This document shows positions 1 to 11,596 of a stretch of DNA of 64,000 bases, piece after piece. The translations under genes were made by a program, and so were the position numbers. Numbering within the stretch: the stretch's first letter is position 1; every line of letters begins with the position of its first letter. Source of the stretch: Verrucomicrobiota bacterium (lineage in GTDB: Bacteria; Verrucomicrobiota; Verrucomicrobiia; Verrucomicrobiales; Verrucomicrobiaceae); contig JAFLEI010000013.1 in the NCBI GenBank assembly GCA_017301975.1, positions 62,001 to 126,000 on the forward strand, given 5' to 3'. A model generated the notes under the pieces. That model was given only the letters and a program-made list of their open reading frames with translations. It was not told the DNA's origin and searched no databases.

Positions 1-814
1 TGTCGTTGAATCCCGTTCGTGAATCGATGAGAATAATGTCGGGCTTAAGTTCATGCTCGATGGTTTCAAGAAGCAGATCCATACGGGCAGTCCGTTTTGT
101 GTTTACTGCGAGATAAACGCGGGACAATAAATCGAGATAGTCTGCTTCAGCTCCTTCCATTTTTGCTGCCGGAAAAACGAAGACTTCCCCGCCTTGTGTT
201 CCTGTAAGTGACGACTTCTGAATCCTGAAGTAGTAATCATGGATGTCCAGAGGCGGCAGGTTTTGCAGGCGAGGTTGAATGAAATCAAGAACGCCAGAAG
301 TTTCCTCGCTATCTTCAGAAAAAAGGGTGGCTAACCCTGGGGCTTCAAAATCGAAATCGAGAACGGCGACACGCTGTCCAATGCGAGCGAGTGATAGCGC
401 GGTGAGTGCGGCAGTTGTTGTGCGACCAACCCCTCCTTTGAAGGAATAAAAACAGACAATCGGTGTCTTGTTTGGGAGTTCATATTTTTGACCACGAAAG
501 AACCAATTCAACTTGTCCAGGTGTGCGATCCCAAAGCGAACATCTGAATCGTCGGAGTCGTCCAGGAGACGTTTCACCTCCTTGCCTAGCAGCGAATCAG
601 TTTCAAGGCCTTCAACTCGCTCAATCCAAGGTGAGACAAGTTCTGCAGATCGAAGGCTGTTTGAAGCTTCGTTGACTGCCGTTTCGTCGGCACCTGGCAG
701 ATAGACTGCTAAACCGCCATTGACCGTATGTATCATCCATAGCGGACGCTGTGTTGAGGCTGTGGCTGCTGCCTGCTTCAGCTTGTCACGGAAAGTGGTA
801 TAAGTATCAGGCAT
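1..814 (-). CDS. KGGVGR-variant ParA/MinD-like ATPase, C-terminus cut by window edge
   Basis: An open frame runs from an ATG at 812-814 to the left edge without a stop, giving about 271 residues. After about 115 unassigned N-terminal residues comes the deviant Walker A motif KGGVGRTT (about residues 126-133), then DFDFEAPGL and later DIILIDSRTGFND, the A' and Walker B regions of ParA/MinD-like (SIMIBI) ATPases. The Arg in KGGVGRT replaces the usual Lys-Thr pattern and defines the KGGVGR-variant group. The start lies 11 bases after the stop of the HEPN-like gene, so the two are probably cotranscribed. The region is AT-richer than the rest of the window, which suggests transfer. A plain chromosome-partition ParA is less likely because of the variant motif, the long N-terminal extension and the absence of parB or parS nearby. 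Confidence 0.8.
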   Translation of the reverse strand, partial: MPDTYTTFRDKLKQAAATASTQRPLWMIHTVNGGLAVYLPGADETAVNEASNSLRSAELVSPWIERVEGLETDSLLGKEVKRLLDDSDDSDVRFGIAHLDKLNWFFRGQKYELPNKTPIVCFYSFKGGVGRTTTAALTALSLARIGQRVAVLDFDFEAPGLATLFSEDSEETSGVLDFIQPRLQNLPPLDIHDYYFRIQKSSLTGTQGGEVFVFPAAKMEGAEADYLDLLSRVYLAVNTKRTARMDLLLETIEHELKPDIILIDSRTGFND

Positions 815-825
815 AAAATTGTTTA

Positions 826-1257
826 TCAGATGATTCCAGATGCGCGTAGCTGTGCCAGCTTGGTCATAATGCTGGTGGCTTCTCCAATAAAATTGGTACT
901 GCATGCGCCATCCCACCCGCAACTATTTGAATAGCGATTATTAGGGTTCCACTTTGCAAGGATCTGGGCGGCGTCAGAATGAAAGTCTGGTAAATGTGAT
1001 AAGGGTATTGAATGTCCAGCAGGATCCAGTGCAATAAGCTGGATCCAGTCAGACAAAGCAGTCAAGCCATGGCTAAATGCTTTTTTTATGTCTTTTGGAG
1101 ATGCTGAAAAAACCACCATGATGATCTGCTTCGCGGCGCATTCGGCTACGTAACCAGATAAGTAACAAGCGAGATGTTTGTGATCTGTGGGGCTAATGTT
1201 TAGGGCCACTGCTGCATTGAGGCAACGTTCTGCTGTTATGTAAAAGTTGTCCGGCAT
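826..1257 (-). CDS. HEPN-like domain protein
   Basis: A small protein of 143 residues from the ATG at 1255-1257. An upstream in-frame ATG at 1347 would add 30 residues that do not look like HEPN, so the shorter form is preferred. The pattern HLACYLSGYVAECAAK matches the typical HEPN helix (YLAGYavEcalK), followed by a HGLxAL-like stretch and a C-terminal W-N-P-x-x-RYS segment common in MNT/HEPN-type proteins. No clear Rx4-6H RNase motif is visible, so it may be non-catalytic. It is followed 11 bases later by the KGGVGR ATPase. Base composition is lower in GC than the genes to its right. HEPN proteins are often toxin or defence components; that role here is inferred. Confidence 0.65.
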   Translation of the reverse strand: MPDNFYITAERCLNAAVALNISPTDHKHLACYLSGYVAECAAKQIIMVVFSASPKDIKKAFSHGLTALSDWIQLIALDPAGHSIPLSHLPDFHSDAAQILAKWNPNNRYSNSCGWDGACSTNFIGEATSIMTKLAQLRASGII

Positions 1258-1359
1258 AAATATTCTGACTTCAATACTAGCCACCGCGTGACAAGCAATG
1301 ACACATTGAGGATCATTGGCAAGAGCTTCAAAGCTCCAACTTGCCATTGAATCTAGGGC

Positions 1360-4149
<2,790 letters not shown>

Positions 4150-4158
4150 GAAGTGTGA

Positions 4159-5622
4159 TCAGCGGTAGGGATTGCCTGCGGCGTGGAGGGCGCGGAGTTC
4201 ATCGTCTGACATGGCGCGGCCGAGCAGGAGGAGTTCATCGACACGACCGCTGAGCTTGCGGTCCTGCTGGTTCCAGTTGCCGATCTGCGCAGGGCCGAGG
4301 CGTGCGGGGTGCGCGGTCTGCAGGTGAGTTTCACTGTCGAACTGACCATTGAGATAAAAGCGCACAGTGCCGCGTGTGGAATCATAGACGGTGGCCAGAT
4401 GCACCCAGCGGCCCTGCTCTGGCAGCACGGGGGTGCGGGAGTCGGGGTGGCCCTGGCGCTCGGTGGCACCCGGGGCGAGGGTGTTTCCGATGAGGGCGAG
4501 GCGCATGGTGGTGTCGCGATTGATGATCCAGTGCACCTGGCCGGGGTTGTTGCCGCTCCAGCCATCCGTATGCAGCAGGGACTGGTAGGGAGCGCCTAGG
4601 CGGTCAATGCGCACCCAGGCGGCGAGCGTGAGCTGCGGCCAGTCGCGGCCACCGCCGACATCGAGTTTCAAGTGATCGCCCACATTCACAAACTCTGGTG
4701 CGTGCGAGCCGGGCCAGCGACCCTGCACGCGGCGGTACACACCGGGGAGTTCCTCGGCGGATTCGAAATCGAGCAGCGCAATAAGCGCTGGGTCCTGCTT
4801 CAAAGCGGCGACGGCTGCGGTGGAGCGCGCGCGCTGACCAGCAGCGAGTCCGGCGGTGAGGCCGGGGAGTTCATCGGGCTGAATGAAGGCGGAGGAGCGC
4901 AGCTCGCGTGCGGTGCTGGCACCTTGAGCAAACGAGACGGCATCGCCACCGCGCAGGCTTTGATTGGCCTGCGCACCGGAGGCCTTGGTGATGACCTCGC
5001 CTTGGAAGACGTGGACTTCTGCGGAGCCGCTGGAGGGCACATCCACGCCGAAGCGTGTACCGAGATCCACGGCATCTCCGGTGGGGGTGATGACGGTGAA
5101 GCCTTTGGCTGAAGGTGGGACATCGGCAGCAAGACGGCCGCGCTTCATGTGCAGACGCTGCGCGGATTCAAAGCGGAACTCAGCCGGAGCCTCGATCACG
5201 ATGCGTGCGCCGCGTGCGGTGGTGAGGGAGATGCTGCCCGCGCTGATGGCATACGATTCGCCGCGCAGGTTTGCGCCATCCGCGAGCTCCACCACACCGG
5301 CGGCTTTGCCCACGGTGGCAAAGGCGCGATGGGTGTCCTGCCAAAACCAGGCACCGAGCAGCAAGGAGATGCAGGCGGCTGCGGCGAGCCAGCGCGGTGA
5401 GGCGGTCAGCCAACGGGTTTGCTTGAGCGGCTTTGCGGCGACTTGAGGTGGTGTCCAATCTGCGGCCAGCGCTGCGAGGGCGGAGTCCACATTGAGCAGT
5501 TCGGCGAATTCACGGCGTGCTTCGGCATCGGCCAGCAGCAGGGCATTGAGCTGCTGCAGCTGTGGCGGCGTGATGGTGCCGTCGAGATAGACGGTGGTGA
5601 GAACTTCCAGCTCCGCTTTCAT
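4159..5622 (-). CDS. FecR-like membrane protein with LamG/concanavalin-type C-terminal domain
   Basis: 487 residues from the ATG at 5620-5622, chosen because it overlaps the sigma-factor stop (ATGA) and has a good AGGAGGT ribosome site upstream. The N-terminus resembles an anti-sigma domain ([18 protein letters not shown]), followed by one membrane segment ([17 protein letters not shown]), a FecR domain ([15 protein letters not shown]) and a LamG/Laminin_G_3 beta-sandwich ([38 protein letters not shown]). FecR proteins pass signals to their cognate ECF sigma factors, and the overlap with the sigma gene supports that pairing. The extracytoplasmic LamG domain probably binds a carbohydrate or a cell-surface ligand. 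The cytochrome-type gene downstream is the likely co-regulated partner. Confidence 0.88.
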   Translation of the reverse strand: MKAELEVLTTVYLDGTITPPQLQQLNALLLADAEARREFAELLNVDSALAALAADWTPPQVAAKPLKQTRWLTASPRWLAAAACISLLLGAWFWQDTHRAFATVGKAAGVVELADGANLRGESYAISAGSISLTTARGARIVIEAPAEFRFESAQRLHMKRGRLAADVPPSAKGFTVITPTGDAVDLGTRFGVDVPSSGSAEVHVFQGEVITKASGAQANQSLRGGDAVSFAQGASTARELRSSAFIQPDELPGLTAGLAAGQRARSTAAVAALKQDPALIALLDFESAEELPGVYRRVQGRWPGSHAPEFVNVGDHLKLDVGGGRDWPQLTLAAWVRIDRLGAPYQSLLHTDGWSGNNPGQVHWIINRDTTMRLALIGNTLAPGATERQGHPDSRTPVLPEQGRWVHLATVYDSTRGTVRFYLNGQFDSETHLQTAHPARLGPAQIGNWNQQDRKLSGRVDELLLLGRAMSDDELRALHAAGNPYR

Positions 5623-6152
5623 GAGGCCACCTCCTGAGTCATGGCGCGGCGAATGCAGTCGAGCAGAAGCTTGCGCATGCGGTGCAGCCACTGGTAAAAG
5701 CCCGGGACGGTGCGGCCGCTGCCCTGTGCGACGGTTTGGATGCTGGAGTCAGGCTGGTAGGCCTGCATGAGGAGGCCGCGCTGCTCTTCGGGCACCTTTT
5801 GCATGCAGTGCTCCAAGGCCTCGCGCTGGCGCTCCAGTTGCGGCTCTAGGACGGTGGTTTCCTCGGCGATCTTGGTGATGACTTCTTCATCTAGGACGAG
5901 GCGATCACGGCCGCGGTCCCGCAGCCAGGCGAGGACCTCGTAGCGTGCTACACCGAAGGCCCAGGCTTTGAAATCTCCGCCCTCGCGCAATGAGTCGAAT
6001 TTCTCCCAGAGAACCACGCTGATCTCCTGCATCACGTCATCGGCATCCGCCCGTGCGGGCACCAGTCGCCGCACGTGGGCGCGGATGGCGGGCTCATGCG
6101 CGGTGAAGCTGCGCAGGAAGCGGTGGTGGCGTTCGTTTTCGGAGGGGGACAT
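5619..6152 (-). CDS. ECF RNA polymerase sigma factor, Rhodopirellula/Verrucomicrobium family
   Basis: 177 residues starting at MSPSENERH; a longer in-frame ATG at 6251 adds residues unlike the family. Region 2 is seen as [18 protein letters not shown] and [19 protein letters not shown], and region 4 as the helix-turn-helix [27 protein letters not shown]. This form of region 4 is typical of the sigma-70 subfamily expanded in Rhodopirellula and Verrucomicrobium. Its stop overlaps the start of the FecR/LamG gene by four bases, indicating translational coupling with its probable regulator. Its targets are unknown, but the cytochrome-type gene at the end of the cluster is a natural candidate. Confidence 0.9.
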   Translation of the reverse strand: MSPSENERHHRFLRSFTAHEPAIRAHVRRLVPARADADDVMQEISVVLWEKFDSLREGGDFKAWAFGVARYEVLAWLRDRGRDRLVLDEEVITKIAEETTVLEPQLERQREALEHCMQKVPEEQRGLLMQAYQPDSSIQTVAQGSGRTVPGFYQWLHRMRKLLLDCIRRAMTQEVAS

Positions 6153-6388
6153 GTGGGGACACCCTGTTATCTCCAGCTGGAGGCGGCTTTTTACGCGGAA
6201 TGCACATTTTTGTGAATGAGCGCGGAATGGCTGCCACTTAGAATGAGGCATCCATCCGCCTCATTCTCAACAAAGGAGGCGGCAGAAATGAGTGCCGAGA
6301 ACGCGATGGCTGGCTTTTTTGCAAATAGCTGACGCTGTCCAGCTCTGATTAGTCATGAAGTGTATAAATTTTAAAATAATTAATAATT

Positions 6389-6418
6389 TTGACTGATTTG
6401 ATAGCTTGATGTTAATAA
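6389..6418 (+). promoter_or_regulatory. candidate sigma-70 promoter of the methyltransferase gene
   Basis: TTGACT (6389-6394) is followed after 17-18 bases by TTAATA/TAATAA (6412-6418) in an AT-rich stretch. It is the best promoter-like pair in the 345-base gap (6153-6497) between the divergent sigma-factor and methyltransferase genes. No gene is seen in this gap. Confidence 0.45.
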
Positions 6419-6497
6419 TTTTTTACTTCCCGAAAGATCAGGAGAGGCTTATTATCAAATAAGTAAACCCGCCGACCTAACCGGCCATCTCCTGCGC

Positions 6498-7445
6498 ATG
6501 CCGCCCACTGTCCTCCAAGAAAGTCCTACCGTTCGAAAGAATGACTTTGCGCCATTGATCCAGTGCGATGACCTCCTGCGCGAGTTCATAGCTCAAGGTG
6601 GGCCGATGCCAAATGACTATGGGCACATGAACCGGGCACTGCGGCATCTTGGGGATGCTGTGCGGGCCGGAGTGATCGCCCGGGATGACGTGCTGGCTTA
6701 CGCTCAAGACGTTACCAACCGCCACCTGGAAGGAACGATGCAGGCGCGGGCGCTGGGGAAGAAATACGGCTACAGCGGTGATTTTGAGATCATTGAGGCC
6801 ATCTATACGATGCAGATAGCTCAGGAGCCGCATCTGAGGCGGTGGGATCTTTATTTTCATTCGCAGGCGGCACCCAATGCGGTGCGCAACCGCAAGGCCT
6901 ACTTTCACCAGTTGCTGCACTCCCACTCCGCCGGGCGCACCAAGGCCCCGCTGAATGTGCTGAACGTGGCCAGCGGTCCGGCGCGTGATGTGCGCGAGTG
7001 GGTGCTGGACAATCCTGACTGCGAGGTGTTTTTCGACTGCGTGGACGCCGAGATCCATGCCATTGAGCGGGCGAAGAAGCTGTGCGCGCCGTTTGCCAAC
7101 CGGGTGGAATTTTACCACCGCAATGTGCTGCGCTTTCTGCCGGCGAAAGGGTACGATCTGGTGTGGTCGGCGGGCCTGTTTGACTACCTCACGGACCGGA
7201 CGTTTGTCTTTCTGCTCAAGGCGTTGATGGCGGTGGCCAAGCGGGGCGGGGAAGTGGTGGTGGGGAATTTCTCCGACCAAAACCCGAGCCGTGACTACAT
7301 GGAACTGCTGGGTGACTGGGTGCTGCAACACCGCACGCGGGCTCACCTGCGCGAACTGGCGCTGGAGGCCGGAGCGCCGGCGGATTCGATCGAGGTGATG
7401 TGGGAGCCTGAGGGTGTGAATTTGTTTTTGCACATCCGGCGGTAG
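6498..7445 (+). CDS. class I SAM-dependent methyltransferase (PhcB-like)
   Basis: 315 residues. A helical N-terminal half with HLRRWDLYFHSQAAPNAVRNR precedes a Rossmann methyltransferase domain: motif I VLNVASGPARDVREW, then DCVDAE for the acidic residue that binds the SAM ribose, and YDLVWSAGLFDYL for motif IV. The architecture recalls PhcB-type enzymes, which methylate a hydroxy fatty acid to make an extracellular signal in Ralstonia, but the similarity is read by eye and the substrate is unproven. It stands alone, with the antiporter gene converging on it from the right. No signal peptide or membrane segment is visible, so it should be cytosolic. Confidence 0.78.
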   Translation: MPPTVLQESPTVRKNDFAPLIQCDDLLREFIAQGGPMPNDYGHMNRALRHLGDAVRAGVIARDDVLAYAQDVTNRHLEGTMQARALGKKYGYSGDFEIIEAIYTMQIAQEPHLRRWDLYFHSQAAPNAVRNRKAYFHQLLHSHSAGRTKAPLNVLNVASGPARDVREWVLDNPDCEVFFDCVDAEIHAIERAKKLCAPFANRVEFYHRNVLRFLPAKGYDLVWSAGLFDYLTDRTFVFLLKALMAVAKRGGEVVVGNFSDQNPSRDYMELLGDWVLQHRTRAHLRELALEAGAPADSIEVMWEPEGVNLFLHIRR

Positions 7446-7468
7446 GACGGGAGAAAATCCATCCGGCA

Positions 7469-8740
7469 TCAGACAAGCCAGAAGAACACGATGGCGATGC
7501 TGGTCGGCAGCAAGGCCCCGAGGAAGAGGCGCAGGGGGCTGATGCCTTCGTTGTTGAAGGCTTTGGAGCTTTGCAGGATGCCGATGCCGGCGGGATTGGG
7601 CGCATTGGCGATGACCGTGAGGCCGCCACCGGTGACCGCTCCGGCGACGAGGGCGTATTGCAGCTTTGGCGAAATGCCTTCGACGAGGGAGCCGAGATAG
7701 GTCAGCGCGGCATTGTCGGTCAGGGCGGTCAGGCCGGTGGCTCCAAAGTACATGCTGGCGCCATCGAGCCCGGCGATGAGGGGCTGCAGCCACCAGGACT
7801 GCAGCGAGCCGAGCGTGACGAGTCCGGCGAGGAAGTAGCCGACGAGCAGGCCCTCGCGCAGGCGCAGATCGTCCTGATACTCCTTCGTGGCGCTGACCAT
7901 GCCGAGAAAGAGCATGAAAACGCCAAAGAACACATCCGGGTGATGGGCAAACAGGACGACGAGCGCCAGGAAGACGACATGCAGCGCGGTGAGCCATGCG
8001 GGCAGGGGCTGCGCGGGCTGCTCCACCACCTCCACCCGGTGCAGTTCGGCGCGGTAGAGGAAGGTGATGAGCGCGGTGGCCACGATGCAGCTGGCCATGG
8101 CACGCCAGCCAAAGTGGGTGAGCATGAACCACGTGTCCCACTGCCACTTGGAGGCGACCATGAGCACAGGGGGCGCGGCAAAATGCGTGAGCGTGCCGCC
8201 AATGGAGATGTTCACAAACAGCAGGCCGAGCGTGGCATAGGCGAGGCCTGTGCCGATGCCGCAGTCAAAGTAACGGCGCTTGAGGAGAATGGCGATCAGG
8301 GTCATCGCCGCAGGCTCGGTGATGAGGGAGCCCAGCAGGGTGCCGAAGGAAAGAGCGGCAAAGTAGTAGGCCACGCTGGTCTGAAAAGGCAGCACGCGTG
8401 CGAGGCCTGAGATGCAGGCCTCCGCCAGCTGCACCACAGGGCGGGTGGCCGCCACGACCATGACGACAAAGACAAACTTGGGCTCCGTGAAATTCAGTCC
8501 GTCGATATAAACCACGGCATCATGGAGCGAGTGCTTCATCGCGATGATTCCCGCAAACAGCGCCGCTCCCCAGAGGCCAAAGACCACCTCGGTTTCGGCG
8601 AGGTAATGCAGGATGTTCTCCATGATGGAGCCTTCCGGATACCGCGCAGCCCAGTGGGCGAAACGCTTGACCGCAAAGGTGTGCAGCACGGCGATGGCAA
8701 AGAGGGAAGTGGCGAGGATTTCGATGGGAGATGCAGTCAT
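7469..8740 (-). CDS. putative Na+/H+ antiporter family membrane protein
   Basis: 423 residues, almost entirely hydrophobic, with about ten to twelve membrane segments. Conserved-looking stretches include GSLITEPAAMTLIAILL, FVNISIGGTLTHFAAPPVL and GGLTVIANAPNPAGIGIL. They match the putative Na+/H+ antiporter family (Na_H_antiport_3) of the ion-transporter superfamily; the paired helical hairpins with Asn-Ala-Pro motifs suggest two inverted halves. It would exchange sodium for protons at the inner membrane. It is divergent from the SLC13-type gene across a 321-base gap and converges with the methyltransferase gene. Confidence 0.8.
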   Translation of the reverse strand: MTASPIEILATSLFAIAVLHTFAVKRFAHWAARYPEGSIMENILHYLAETEVVFGLWGAALFAGIIAMKHSLHDAVVYIDGLNFTEPKFVFVVMVVAATRPVVQLAEACISGLARVLPFQTSVAYYFAALSFGTLLGSLITEPAAMTLIAILLKRRYFDCGIGTGLAYATLGLLFVNISIGGTLTHFAAPPVLMVASKWQWDTWFMLTHFGWRAMASCIVATALITFLYRAELHRVEVVEQPAQPLPAWLTALHVVFLALVVLFAHHPDVFFGVFMLFLGMVSATKEYQDDLRLREGLLVGYFLAGLVTLGSLQSWWLQPLIAGLDGASMYFGATGLTALTDNAALTYLGSLVEGISPKLQYALVAGAVTGGGLTVIANAPNPAGIGILQSSKAFNNEGISPLRLFLGALLPTSIAIVFFWLV

Positions 8741-9061
8741 GCGTGGGAAGGGTCAGGCTTCAGCGGATGCCGGTTTGGATGCAGTAACAGCCAGAAGCGG
8801 GTTTGTCGTACGCTTCTGCAGGCATGAACGGCCGTGTGAATCTTGCTGCGCGCATCAAGGTTGATCATTTGTGGACGGAGGCTGTTTCCGATAACCTGCC
8901 GCAGCTTGCACTCGTATCCGCGCATGAGTCTGATGTGCGGTCGAAGCCAGATCTTTCTGCCTCACCACGGCTGCATTTTATGCCGGCTCTCCTCATGATC
9001 AGTTTTCACCCTATCCATGGGTCCGGCAGCGCGGTTCCCCTCTGGCACGATTCTTGTGTGC
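8741..9061. other. intergenic region between divergent transporter genes
   Basis: No convincing gene. It must hold the promoters for both the antiporter (minus) and the SLC13-type permease (plus). I see no clear operator, riboswitch or terminator. Confidence 0.5.
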
Positions 9062-10843
9062 ATGAATTTTGATCTTTGGGTGACCCTCATCACGCTCCTC
9101 GGGGCCGTGATTCTCTTTGCCACGGAAAAGCTCCCGGTGGACATCGTCGCACTGCTGGCCGCAGCCGTGCTTCTCATCACAGGCGTGGTGACGATGGAGG
9201 AGGGCATCGCGGGTTTCTCCAATCCGGCCGTCATTACCGTGGGCTGCATGTTTGTGCTCAGTTCCACGCTGCAGAGGACTGGCGCGCTCGACTCCCTGGG
9301 CAGGCTGCTGTCCAAAAGCGGCGGTCACAGTCCGCGCCTGTTCTGCCTGCTGGTCATGCTTTGCGTGGCGCCGGTGTCCGCCTTTGTGAACAATACAGCC
9401 GCCGTCGCCGTCTTCCTGCCGCTGGTCATTGCTGCCGCAACGGCGAAAAAGGTGCCTGCGTCACGGGTGCTCATACCGCTGAGCTTTGCCTCCCAGTTTG
9501 GCGGAGTCTGCACGCTCATCGGCACCTCCACGAATCTGCTCGTCAACTCGATCTATGAGAAGTCGGGGCTGGGCGGATTCAGCCTGTTCGAATTTGCCCC
9601 GCTGGGACTTTTGCTGACGCTCATCGGGGGAGGCTATCTTGTGTTTCTTGGCGGATGGCTGCTGCCGCACCGCCGTGCTGAGCAGCTGACGGATGTGTAC
9701 CAGCTGGACCAATACGTGACCGAGCTGCGTGTCATGGAGGGCTCTCCTCTGATCGGTCAGCGCATCGGCCAGACTTCGCTGTCGAGGGATCATGATGTCA
9801 CCGTGCTGGAGATTCGTCGTGGCACCCGCGCCCTGCTGGCGGCCGTGGGCGAGAGCATCCATGCCGAGGACCTCCTGCTCGTCCGCGCGAGGCCGGACAA
9901 ACTTCTCGCCGTGACCAAGGATCTGAATCTGGAGATCGAGCCCGAATTCAAGCTGAGAGACGAAACGATCCGCTCCAGCGATGTGAAGCTGTGCGAGACG
10001 ATTGTCCCGCCCGGGTCGCCCTTCATCGGGCGCACGCTTGTCGATCTTCGCTTTGGTCAGAAGACCGGCGTCATCGCCCTCGCTTTGCAGCGCACCGGCC
10101 ACGTGCTGCGTGAAAAACTTTCCACCGTCCGGCTGCGCATTGGAGATGCCCTCCTGCTGCTGGGGGAGCAGGCGGACATCGACCGGGTGCGTGCGGAGGA
10201 CGGCCTGCTCGTGCTCAACGAGTTGGAGGCGCCCGTGCGCGAGCGCGGCAAGGCCTTCCTCGCGCTGGCCGTGTTTGCCGTCGTCGTCCTGCTGGCGGCA
10301 TTGGGAATTTTGCCCATTCTTGTGGGCGCCCTTGGAGGGGTGCTGGTGCTCATCATTCTGCAATGCCTGCGCCCTGAGCAGGCCTACGGTGCGGTGGACT
10401 GGCGTGTGCTCATCATGCTGGCGGGCATATTACCCTTGGGCATCGCCATGCAGAAAACGGGCGCTGCGCAGGCCATCACGGACGTGGTTCTCCACCTCGC
10501 GGGCCGGGAGAATCCCACCGCGCTGCTGGCCGCGATTTATCTCGTCACCGCCATCCTCACTGAGTGCATGAGCAACAACGGCGCCGCCGTTCTCATCGCC
10601 CCCATCGCCATCGCAACCGCGCAGAGCATCGGTCTGGACCCCAAGCCCTTTCTCGTGGCCGTGACCTTCGCGGCCTCCACCAGCTTTGCCACCCCGGTGG
10701 GCTACCAGACGAATACGATGGTGTACAATGCCGGGGGCTACCGATTCAGCGACTTCCTCCGCGTGGGGGTACCTTTGAACCTCATTTTCTGGGGCGCGTC
10801 TGTTTATTTGATCCCGCTGATCTGGCCGTTTGTGGCACGTTAG
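9062..10843 (+). CDS. SLC13/DASS family permease with two TrkA-C domains
   Basis: 593 residues from MNFDLWVTL. An upstream in-frame codon at 9017 would add 15 polar residues before the first membrane helix, so the later ATG is preferred. The N-terminal half carries helices with NNTAAVAVFLPLV and GGVCTLIGTSTNLLVNS, the first SNT-like motif of the SLC13 family; the C-terminal half has the matching CMSNNGAAVLIAPIA and FATPVGYQTNTMVYNAGGY. Two cytosolic RCK/TrkA-C domains lie between them (about residues 205-370). Such permeases import sulfate, dicarboxylates or similar anions with sodium; the substrate here is not determined. Confidence 0.9.
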   Translation: MNFDLWVTLITLLGAVILFATEKLPVDIVALLAAAVLLITGVVTMEEGIAGFSNPAVITVGCMFVLSSTLQRTGALDSLGRLLSKSGGHSPRLFCLLVMLCVAPVSAFVNNTAAVAVFLPLVIAAATAKKVPASRVLIPLSFASQFGGVCTLIGTSTNLLVNSIYEKSGLGGFSLFEFAPLGLLLTLIGGGYLVFLGGWLLPHRRAEQLTDVYQLDQYVTELRVMEGSPLIGQRIGQTSLSRDHDVTVLEIRRGTRALLAAVGESIHAEDLLLVRARPDKLLAVTKDLNLEIEPEFKLRDETIRSSDVKLCETIVPPGSPFIGRTLVDLRFGQKTGVIALALQRTGHVLREKLSTVRLRIGDALLLLGEQADIDRVRAEDGLLVLNELEAPVRERGKAFLALAVFAVVVLLAALGILPILVGALGGVLVLIILQCLRPEQAYGAVDWRVLIMLAGILPLGIAMQKTGAAQAITDVVLHLAGRENPTALLAAIYLVTAILTECMSNNGAAVLIAPIAIATAQSIGLDPKPFLVAVTFAASTSFATPVGYQTNTMVYNAGGYRFSDFLRVGVPLNLIFWGASVYLIPLIWPFVAR

Positions 10844-11514
10844 TGTGGCTGCGGGGCTGCTGAGAGCGGCAGCCACTCCCCCGCGCTCCAGTTGAGATAC
10901 TCGGTGCCGCGAAACTGCTTTTTGTAATCATAAACGCTGGGCTCGCGGGTGGCGTAGCCCGTGTAGAGCCAGCGCAGGCCGGCGGCGCGGCAGAAGTCAA
11001 TCTCTTGAAGCAGGGTGAAGGTGCCGAGGCTGCGCTTGGAGTGGTCGGGCTCAAAAATGCCGTAAACACTTGAGGCGGATTGCTGGCCGAGATCGAAGAA
11101 GCTGGCCGCGATGAGACTGGGGCCGTCAAACACGCGCAGCATGCGGCATTCGCCAGGGCCGCAGGAGGGATCGGGGCCGAGAAAGGTTTCGAGGGTGTCG
11201 GGGATGTTGTCGGTGAAGCGCTGTTTGTGACGCTGGAAAAGGGCGCGCAGTTCGTCGTCGATGGCGGCGGGGGCGATCTCGCTGCGCAGGCCGGTGTTCT
11301 TGTTGAGCACGCGGCGCTGGCTTTTGGTGAAGGTGCAGGCGGCGAGGTCGATGCGCAAAGGCGTGATGGTTTGGAGGCTGCCGTCCGGGCTCCGCTGGGT
11401 GCTGTAGCGGAAGAAATAACTGCCAAAATGCCGCCAGCCTGCGGCCCAGGCCTGATCCATGACTTCCGCAGGCGCGGAATCGCAAATGAATGCATTGTCG
11501 AGGACTGGCGTCAT
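10840..11514 (-). CDS. arginyl/leucyl-tRNA--protein transferase-like protein (Ate/Bpt family)
   Basis: 224 residues from MTPVLDN. The stretches PLRIDLAACTFTKSQRRVL, FEPDHSKRSLGTFTLLQEI and LYTGYATREPSVYDYKKQF follow the Ate/Bpt pattern (RRvl, YdP..rSLGt, YLGYwI..c..m.YK), a GNAT-like fold that moves an amino acid from aminoacyl-tRNA to protein N-termini for the N-degron pathway. The N-terminal Cys pair common in Ate proteins is not seen: the segment before PLRIDL reads QRSPDGSLQTIT. It may therefore act differently or have lost that binding site. It ends four bases inside the SLC13-type gene on the opposite strand and starts 82 bases from the divergent DUF4407 gene. A generic GNAT acetyltransferase is the alternative. 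Confidence 0.75.
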   Translation of the reverse strand: MTPVLDNAFICDSAPAEVMDQAWAAGWRHFGSYFFRYSTQRSPDGSLQTITPLRIDLAACTFTKSQRRVLNKNTGLRSEIAPAAIDDELRALFQRHKQRFTDNIPDTLETFLGPDPSCGPGECRMLRVFDGPSLIAASFFDLGQQSASSVYGIFEPDHSKRSLGTFTLLQEIDFCRAAGLRWLYTGYATREPSVYDYKKQFRGTEYLNWSAGEWLPLSAAPQPH

Positions 11515-11596
11515 AGGAGGTCTCAATAATCCATTCGCGCAGATTGACAATCCTGCGCCCGCCCGCACACTTCGAATTCGGCAGCCCCACACGCCC

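Noticed and set aside
1..814. Chromosome partition locus or replication origin
   Set aside because: The ATPase has the KGGVGR variant and a HEPN neighbour; no parB, parS-like palindromes, DnaA boxes or gidAB genes are seen.
6477..8147. Minus-strand frame of 556 codons
   Set aside because: It spans the methyltransferase gene in antisense and part of the antiporter gene in another frame; Arg/His-rich translation is typical of a shadow.
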